Source: Poa pratensis (lineage: Eukaryota > Streptophyta > Magnoliopsida > Poales > Poaceae). Taken from it: a stretch of 64,000 bases of DNA. The DNA lies in assembly GCA_947311845.1 (NCBI GenBank), contig CAMZMU010000035.1, positions 3,246,532 to 3,310,531 of the forward strand, in the 5' to 3' direction. The notes beneath the pieces were generated by a model, which saw nothing but the letters and a program-made list of their open reading frames with translations, did not search any database and was not told where the DNA came from. Below, in pieces: positions 57,350 to 64,000 of the stretch. Position 1 is the first letter of the stretch. Each line of letters starts with the position of its first letter. A program made the position numbers and the translations under genes.

Positions 57350-59109
57350 TTTAGTTCAAAAATAAGTACGGGTGCGGTAGTCCAATATTGGTTGTTTTTT
57401 CCAAAAGAAAGAAACACACACACACCATACTTGAATCTTGAATATTACCAATGATATATACAAAAGAAAATGATGTGTCACAAGATAGTGAATCCTTGGA
57501 GTACATGTGGGTCATTGTTTTGATTGAATTCCTATGTAGTGCAGGTTTGATGCGATAGTAGGAGTTATAGGCCGTGTAGATTATTGTGGGAAAAGTACCC
57601 TGTTATATTTTACCAGACTGCATATCATACTCATTATAATGAACAATTGTTCTGAGTTCAGACTAGTGCGAGGATGAAGTAATAGATTTTTTTTGTGCTA
57701 TTTATTAAATAATACTAACCAATAATTGCGTAAATTGTGATATAAGCATGGGTTTAATAAATCTCACTACAAAACATTTCAGTCTGCATGACTGAGCAAA
57801 ACATAGCAGCTGCAGCCTGCAGGGACACGAACCGTAGTCATGTTTTGCAACGTAACAGCGGAATAGAACAAAGTGTGCAAACTAGAGCGCTTAATCACGG
57901 CAATACAAGTTGGAGGCCTTACTGTTTCACTTGGAATCTCTCTCACATATCACTCAGTTTGTTAAGACACTAGTGTCACACTAACAAGCTTGATTGGTCA
58001 TATTTTTGTATGGAGTGCAGAGATCAAAGGAGTGTTATTTGCCCGTGGCATTGACCGATGATGACAGACGCCACATCTCACTTGTCATTTTAGATGCACC
58101 CATCCACCTTTAGGATTTTATGCATGTTAATTTTAAATTTTCCGATGCTTTTGAAAGTGGACTGGTCATATTTTTTAGGCGAAGTGTCTTTTTCTGAAAG
58201 TGTTGGCATGCTCGGTGTTTTTTTTGGTTTTCTGGAATCCTGGTGTTTTTTCTTTCAAAATTAAGCCTGAATTTTGGTGGTTTGTTTTTGTAACTTGATT
58301 TCGATCATCCTAGGCATGATTAAGTGGGCAAAATTGTTGCGCTGATTCCTCTATCCTAGGCGAGGGGCCTGGCATTGTAGCTGCCTAATATTTGACGAGT
58401 GAGCTTACCACTACTACCAGTGGCAGGCGGTGGCTACCTAATATGTTTTGGTTTATGTACTTCATGCATTCAGTGTGAGAACTAAAGTTACACATAATTT
58501 GGGCACATATTTTTTGTTATCAAACATCAAGGATCAGTCTCTTTGCATGTGGTGTAATATAGTGGTCGTTTTGGTGAACTTGCCTTCTGAAACTTGTTGA
58601 TGTACTGATTCTTATCTAGGGTTGATTCATATGGTGATAGAGAGATGCACGCAGCAGCAACAACAATCTGGTCAATGAATTAATTGCGTGGACGGAGATG
58701 GAAGATGGAGTGAAAGGAATTGACTTCTTGAGCAACGATTTTCAAAAGAAAATACTATGCAGTTCAGCAGAACTGTCTGCTGAGTGCGCTCCTTTGATCG
58801 AACCACCATAGTACGTCTCTCAGAGCATTTTCCTTAGAATTAAAGTTTATTGACATGATAAATTGTTAAAGTAATGCAAGCTATGAGTACCCGTAATTAC
58901 TCGTGGTTGAGGTATTATAGTGGAGGATTAGTTTTTTATTACTTCAGTATGTTAAACCAAAGAGAAGGGATGAGCAGGAGAAAAAAAGATGGCTATGTAA
59001 AAGCTAAGAAATAGCTTGCACAGGTTGTCCATTGAAGATGCCATTCTTAATCCATAAATAAGTTTGATTGGGAAGAAGTAGAATTGAACAGTTCGACGAG
59101 TGAGCTTAC
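57350..59109 (-). other. Large intron of the LRK pseudogene, with a stray exon-end duplicate
   Basis: At 58395-58440 the string GACGAGTGAGCTTACCACTA and following bases repeat the exon-1 end/donor region found at 59096-59120, a partial local duplication. 58745-58900 matches other LRK introns (TGCGCTCCTTTGATCG, GATAAATTGTTAAAGTAATG). No other gene. Confidence 0.55.
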
Positions 59110-59762
59110 CACTACCTGGTGGAGGGGGGTCCCATTTCATGAGGAAGCCACCGTGGACGAGCTGCTGGTAGTCACTGGCGTTCGCCTCGCCCGATGAGCC
59201 CAGCACCGGCAGGAAAGTGGGGGCGCACCCATCCACGTAATACTCGTAGTTTTCAGAACTGTCGTAACGCCCACCGACTCGGACAAACGTCGTGTTGCTC
59301 TTGCTCCCACATCCCATCTCCACCAGCGCTGGGTCTCTACGTGCCGCGGCCGTGGTGCAGTTGTACAAGACGAGGTTCAGGTTGCTGGGGTCGATACTGA
59401 ACGGGCCCTGAGTTTGGCGGAGGTATTGGTCAGGACATGGCAGCTCCCGGAATGGTTCAGGTATGTCAGTGTGCCTATATCGACGACATGCAAATTTCTG
59501 TCCTCGTACGAGATGGCGATGATGGAAAAGCCATAGACCCCAGAGCTCCGTAGAATTGGAGTATTGTTATCGGAGCAATTGACCTCGAAATCCAAGACAC
59601 CACACGATCTTCCTGTCTCCATATCGGTGAGCCAGAACGGGTCGAGATCGTGAGGTTGCCGCAGCTCTTAGCTGAGCAGCCTTCCGCTTGCTCCTCAGCC
59701 GCTGTGACAACAAGCATCAACGGTAGCCACCAGGCCCAGAAGAACCGGCATCTTGAAGCCAT
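59110..59762 (-). pseudogene. LRK10-like ectodomain exon 1, two frameshifts
   Basis: The ATG at 59762 (MASRCRFFWAWW) opens a signal peptide and C-S-A-K-S-C-G-N-L-T-I; a base is lost near 59641 compared with the intact copies. The frame then resumes as METGRSCG, DFEVNC, YGFSIIAISY; about two bases are lost near 59402-59410. It resumes as MYNCTTAA, E-M-G-C-G-S-K and GGFLMKWDPPPPG, with a donor GTGGTAAGC at 59110. This is the 5' exon of the pseudogene that ends with the broken kinase at 55.9 kb. Confidence 0.82.
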
Positions 59763-60934
59763 GCCAGCACAGGATGTGGAATTGTTGCTAGTGAGCAGGG
59801 TGCTGGGGCATGGCCGCTTGGGGAGATACTACAGAGATATATATTCTGCTAGTGAGCGGGGGACGCTGGGCTATCTTCACACGGTGGCTAAATGACTAGC
59901 TAATTGACTGGTTTTGGGAATTATTTTTCTGGACCATACAATTCGGCAGATCCCAATGGGGTTCGACCGGACGTGACTGACGACGCTGGACCTCCATTGA
60001 CTGACGACGCTGGACCTCCATTGACTGAGTGTAACAAGTTGGCTTGTTACAGAAACAACTTTCAGAATCTTATTGTAATGTTGTGGTGCCTTGTTGATCT
60101 TCATATACGGTGTTGCTGTATGCGGAAAGTTAATTTTTTTCATGTGGAAAGAGAGCTTTATTGATTACTGAATATTCTGTATACAGTCGCTCTGAAGAGA
60201 GTGCCCTTTTTCATGCAGCCTGTATGATTGTATATCCCTCGACAACATTGTTGCTTTCTGTAAAACTTACTAGTAATTGCTGCTGGGTCACACATATGTC
60301 ACTTTTCTTTTGCCTAATCCATATCTTACTAGTCATTTTGAATGTTTCGTATCTATATTAGATGGAGAAAGTGATCAGGAGAGAAAGAAATTTATGCAAG
60401 GTTCTACGTGGATTATTGTCACTCACATATTAGTCAATTCAAAGTAAACAGTTGGATGCATTTGTCAATGGTCACTAGAATGTCTCTGTTGATGATCTAA
60501 GCGTAGTCTGTGCCTTCAAAATCTTGACCGGAACCGACAAAGACAAGTATCTCATTTCTTCTCGCTATTGCATTTTAGATCTTTGGGTTTAATAATCATA
60601 TACTAGATGATATAATTGGTGTTAGCCGACGAATTTGACTGGTTCTTTCAATGCTATAACTTTTCCACACCGACTAGAGAGAGTCAACATCCGAATGTCT
60701 TCATCCATACTGTATTCAGCTGGCGCTGTTACCTTAAAAGATGTCTATAATCAGGATAGTACTGGATTTTTAATTGAAGTGGGGTACTGCTCGTTTCGGG
60801 TCCGTTAGATGTGCTCAGTTTGTCGATAAGAAGTTTTGTTGTCTAACCTTGTGAGTTTAACAGGTATTTGAATTTCGAGGCCAGAAATCTAGAACAGCAA
60901 CATCAGCAAGCTGGATGAGAACATCGGAAGCGTA
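59763..60934. other. LRK intergenic sequence with a 24-bp tandem repeat
   Basis: GACTGACGACGCTGGACCTC(CATT) is repeated twice at 59975-60022. 60790-60905 is the left copy of a duplication also seen at 61600-61725. No gene seen. Confidence 0.5.
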
Positions 60935-61288
60935 GGGCCTCTTTGGATTGTAGGAATTTCATAAGATTTTTGTAGGATTCCAATCCTTAGGATTTTTCCT
61001 ATGGGATTGCATTTGGATCAAAGGAATGGTACTACCCAAATTCCTATGCATTGGATTCCTATGACTCAACTCCATAGGAATTTGAACATCCACCTCAACC
61101 TCTTTTTTAGACTCAAGTGCGTAGGACCGAGGCACTTTTCCTTTGATTTTCCTGTGTTTCATCCAAACGACTATTCATGCAGTTTTCCTGTGTTTTGCAA
61201 TCCTCTGTTTACCACGGTAAACCTACCTGTGAGATTTCTATGTTTTTTCTGTTCCTCTGTTTTTCAACCCTGTGATCCAAAGAGGGCC
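60935..61288. mobile_element. MITE, 354 bp, ends GGGCCTCTTTGG
   Basis: Terminal inverted repeats GGGCCTCTTTGGAT / ATCCAAAGAGGGCC, with further self-complementary AGGAATTTC/GAAAT-type sequence inside. GTA flanks both sides (60932-60934, 61289-61291). The paralogous site near 61765 (GCGTGTTTGCTTTGCATG) lacks it, confirming the insertion. Confidence 0.85.
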
Positions 61289-61384
61289 GTATTTGCTTTG
61301 CATGTTGTCAGGAGTAAGAATTAACTATCCAATGAAACTCAATGTGCCGATAAGTTGATTTCCTGAACTCATGGCACTCTCCGG

Positions 61385-61560
61385 GCCCAGCGCAAGTGCA
61401 GAAAAACCCAGTTCCATCGTTGGCGTAGCTGCACTGGCCAACTGACTGATGCCACCATCCACATGAGAAGGTTCCCTTGTCTCATGCTGGCAATGTAGTC
61501 GCTGCCGTCGGTGAAACCAAAAACCGGCACTTGATCTGGACCCGTGCCAGGAGCACAGGG
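61385..61560 (-). pseudogene. Diverged partial copy of the 61.8-kb LRK ectodomain
   Basis: The minus strand reads V-P-V-F-G-F-T-D-G-S-D-Y-I-A-S-M-R-Q-G, then MWMVASVSW, a decayed match to VPVLGFPGGDEYVGSMRQGF...EWMVASDSC at 61.93-62.01 kb. The Cys-rich SGG part is damaged. Together with flanks it shows a local tandem duplication of about 0.8 kb. Confidence 0.65.
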
Positions 61561-61819
61561 TCGGTAGTACTCGATTTGTTTTGAAGGAAGTGGAGCTCAG
61601 CTCATTCCGGGTCCACTAGATTACTACTTTTCAGCTAGCAGCCTTGTTGTCTAATATTGTGATTTTAACTGGTATGTGAATTTGTAGGCAAGAAATCTGG
61701 AATAGCAACCACAACAAGCTGGGGCTGGGGACATTGTAACCATAGGAGAGAGGTCGTGAGAATTGCGTGTTTGCTTTGCATGTTGAAAGAAGTAAGAATA
61801 AACTGGGAATGAAACTCAC

Positions 61820-62560
61820 CACATTTGTCGGGGTACACGGCGTCGGAGCAGTTGCAGGAAAACCCTGTGCCGTCGTTGGCGTAGCTGCACTTGCCGCCAC
61901 TAGCCACACATTTGGGGCAACTGTCTGACGCCACCATCCATTCGAGAAGAAACCCTTGTCTCATGCTCCCGACGTACTCGTCACCGCCCGGAAATCCAAG
62001 GACCGGCACGACGGAGAGTCTGCAGTCTGGGTGCAGAGATACAGTTCTCAATTCTTGTTGGCTGCCGTACTCCTCGCCCATACGGAAGAAGGACTCATTC
62101 CTGCACGGCGTACGGAGGAACCCCGGCGGCGTCGACTGCGGCTGCTCCTCGCAGCTATAGAGGACGAGCAGCTCCTTGTTCTTGCTGCTGATGGTGTACG
62201 GGCCGAGGCCGATGCCTTTGGACACGTTGAACCACCACGCCGGGCAGCCGCCGGGGGCCGGGACGAGGAGGTTGTGGTCCACGGCGACGAAGGAGGAGTT
62301 CTCGGTGAAGATTGAGACGACCTGGTTGAGGCCGGCGATGGAGTTGGCGAGGAACGCCTGTTTAGTGTTACCGCTATCTCTGCATCGGAGCTGGAAGGAC
62401 GGGGAGCCGCACGGCGGGTGGCCGTCGCCCTCGTCCAGCCAGAACGGGTAGGCTATGGTCAGGTTGCCACATGCCTTGGGGGAGCAGGTGGCGCAGGCCA
62501 GCGGCGGCAGCCGGAGGAAGAAAGCGATCGAAGAGCAGCACCAAGAGAGGAATCATGGCA
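61820..62560 (-). pseudogene. LRK10-like (second type) ectodomain exon, possible frameshift in signal peptide
   Basis: A long frame from about 62535 reads LPPLACATCSPKACGNLTIAY then PFWLDEG, PPCGSPSFQLRC, SFVAVDHNLLVP, Y-S-C-E-E-Q, VVPVLGF, SMRQGFLLEW, CPKCVASGGKCSY, FSCNCSD and DKCG, with a donor TGTG|GTGAGT at 61820. This is a GUB_WAK plus C-terminal WAK_assoc ectodomain. The only upstream ATG (about 62556, MIPLLVLLF) is in another frame, so one base change has split the signal peptide from the rest, or the true start is elsewhere. No kinase is found to the left before 59.7 kb. Confidence 0.65.
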
Positions 62561-62610
62561 TCGTGGACTGGGCATGGACCGGTTGAGTGGAATGAAGCGG
62601 GGGACTGGAC

Positions 62611-63172
62611 AGTGATGACCTGAATAACGTGTGGTCAGTCCGGGAAGAATCCAGGCAGCTGGTGCATCCTTGCATGGACCATTCATTCTAGCGGCACTAA
62701 TTCCATCGGGCTTGACTGATACCACGACTGCAACTGTTTTTCGGTGACCATTCCACAGAGAGAACAGTAGTGACCAAATAAGGTCTCAGACTAGTCAGGG
62801 GGAGTATCATGCATATGATACTAGTATATGATACTACCTCTATAATGCATAGTATCGTATATGCATCGTATGTTAGTATTATAATCTCATTCTATTTAAT
62901 GTTTTGTAATATCTCAATTTAAATATGTGTACAAGATTTATTTGTCATTAAATTTTCTTGTTATATGTGTCATGATACGGTATCTAGGACGGTGATGACC
63001 TGAAGAACATGTGGTCAGTCCAGGGAAGAATCCAGGCAGCTGGTGCATCCTTGCATGGACCATTCATTCCAGTGGGGCTAATTCCATCGGGCTAAGATTG
63101 ACTGATTCCACGACTGCAACTGTTTTTCGGTGGCCATTCCACAGAGAGAATAGTAGTGACCGAATAAGGACT
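62611..63172. repeat. Direct repeat of about 180 bp around a palindromic AT-rich insert
   Basis: 62611-62791 and 62991-63172 are close copies (GTGATGACCTGAA.AAC.TG, AATCCAGGCAGCTGGTGCAT, CTGCAACTGTTTTTCGGTG). Between them lies AT-rich sequence with GTATCATATGATAC-type palindromes, possibly a MITE. Confidence 0.75.
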
Positions 63173-64000
63173 CACACGTCCTTGTTGCAGTTATTATTAG
63201 ACCAACTAGCAAGGTGGCCCTCGCGCGAGGGCATTATCTGTTGCATATTGAATTTGTGCTTTCATATACAATGCAAAGAATTATATAACTATTGTAAATA
63301 TTATGTTAGATAAAATATTAGATGTCTAAATCTTCTAATTTATGAAATATCATATCACACATTTGAGAAGTTCATTTATTTTTAATCGTAGGTAGCGATA
63401 TTTTACACATATTTTTACTCTCTACTCACCATCACCCATTCATGAGTGTAGTTTCTCACCACACATATTTGTCTTGTCATATGAGAATGACTAGATGACT
63501 TTGATTCCACATAAATTCACACAACATACTAACTTAAAAATATTTCAGATGGTACATAGTTTCAGCATTTTAATCAATCACCAATTTACTTCAAGACATC
63601 TCACGAGTAATCTTTTTAATTTCACCGCAAAACTCTAACCATCACGTTATTTAACGCTCCCTACAACATCCTCATGGTACCCCATACTATAGGTCGATTA
63701 CTTGATTTGCATGATTTAACCCTCTCCCTACTAAGCCCACTCTTAAAGCCGAAAATTATATGTTGTTGTTCACTTGTATTTGGTGTGCCAGGAAACATAA
63801 GTATGCAACTATGAACAACATTGTTTGGGCATTTTCATCGGTCTTAATTTTTTGTACATGTATGGAAATTCCAGTGATGTCTTCAATTAAATTATAAGAA
63901 TAAGAAACCAAATAAAGTTCCTAACAAAAAACCATAGAAACTGGCATAAAGTTACCCTTGATCCTATCATAGAAAAACATAGGAACTATTTGGATATAGT
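63173..64000. other. Right-hand stretch without a recognisable gene
   Basis: Apart from CTAGCAAGGTGGCCCTCGCG near 63207, which resembles a motif common at plant transposon ends, the stretch is AT-rich with no supported ORF. Confidence 0.4.

Overview
This window is eukaryotic, from a grass and most likely a Triticeae grass (wheat, Aegilops or barley relative). I base this on a long gypsy LTR starting TGATACGTCTC, a large CACTA element with CTTTAGTACCGGTT subterminal repeats, Stowaway MITEs, several LINEs, and tandem LRK10-like receptor kinase genes with split exons. There are no bacterial features. Most of the sequence is transposons nested into two small gene clusters, and assignments rest on reading motifs, splice signals, target-site duplications (TSDs) and internal paralogy, not on database searches.

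Cluster 1 (about 1.8-27.4 kb) is a tandem duplication of an F-box gene. Copy 2 (19.3-21.4 kb) is an apparently intact two-exon gene. Copy 1 survives only as the last codons of exon 1 plus intron and downstream sequence. It is broken by a gypsy LTR (184-1775), a LINE (about 2563-6568), a 781-bp TIR element with a TA TSD (6606-7386) and a complete 10.4-kb CACTA transposon (7473-17853, TSD TGA). Copy 2 received its own LINE (21971-26216, 13-bp TSD) downstream of the gene. Because the copies are paralogous, each can serve as an empty site for insertions in the other.

Cluster 2 (about 27.7-62.6 kb, minus strand) is an array of LRK10-like receptor kinase genes and fragments with GUB_WAK-type ectodomains. 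One gene (ectodomain 46171-40413, small linker/membrane exons near 37.8 and 37.6 kb, kinase exon 37545-36476) would read intact except for one young Copia element (40815-45874) inserted in its first exon. A second gene (59762-55918) is a decayed pseudogene. Five other ectodomain exons or fragments (27.7-28.3, 38.6-39.7, 51.3-51.8, 52.7-53.4 and 61.8-62.5 kb) have no kinase beside them. The two kinase-bearing segments (about 31.3-38.3 and 54.4-58 kb) are paralogous, and promoter blocks are shared between 28.4-28.6 and 53.9-54.1 kb.

The space between holds Mutator-like elements with 9-bp TSDs (28960-29346 and 35246-36121), a PIF/Harbinger-type element with TTA TSDs (31492-32431), two Stowaway MITEs, AT-rich arrays of short repeats (30.0-31.2 and 32.6-33.9 kb), a degenerate tRNA-like sequence, two further 5'-truncated LINEs and an orphan LINE ORF1-like coding block (48.7-49.85 kb). 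Biologically, this is a birth-and-death receptor and F-box locus remodelled by transposons. I did not find a convincing new enzymatic system. The most unusual items are the otherwise intact receptor kinase broken by a young but coding-defective Copia, the kinase-less ectodomain array, and the CACTA whose second gene ends in an Ulp1-like protease and whose subterminal repeats recur internally.
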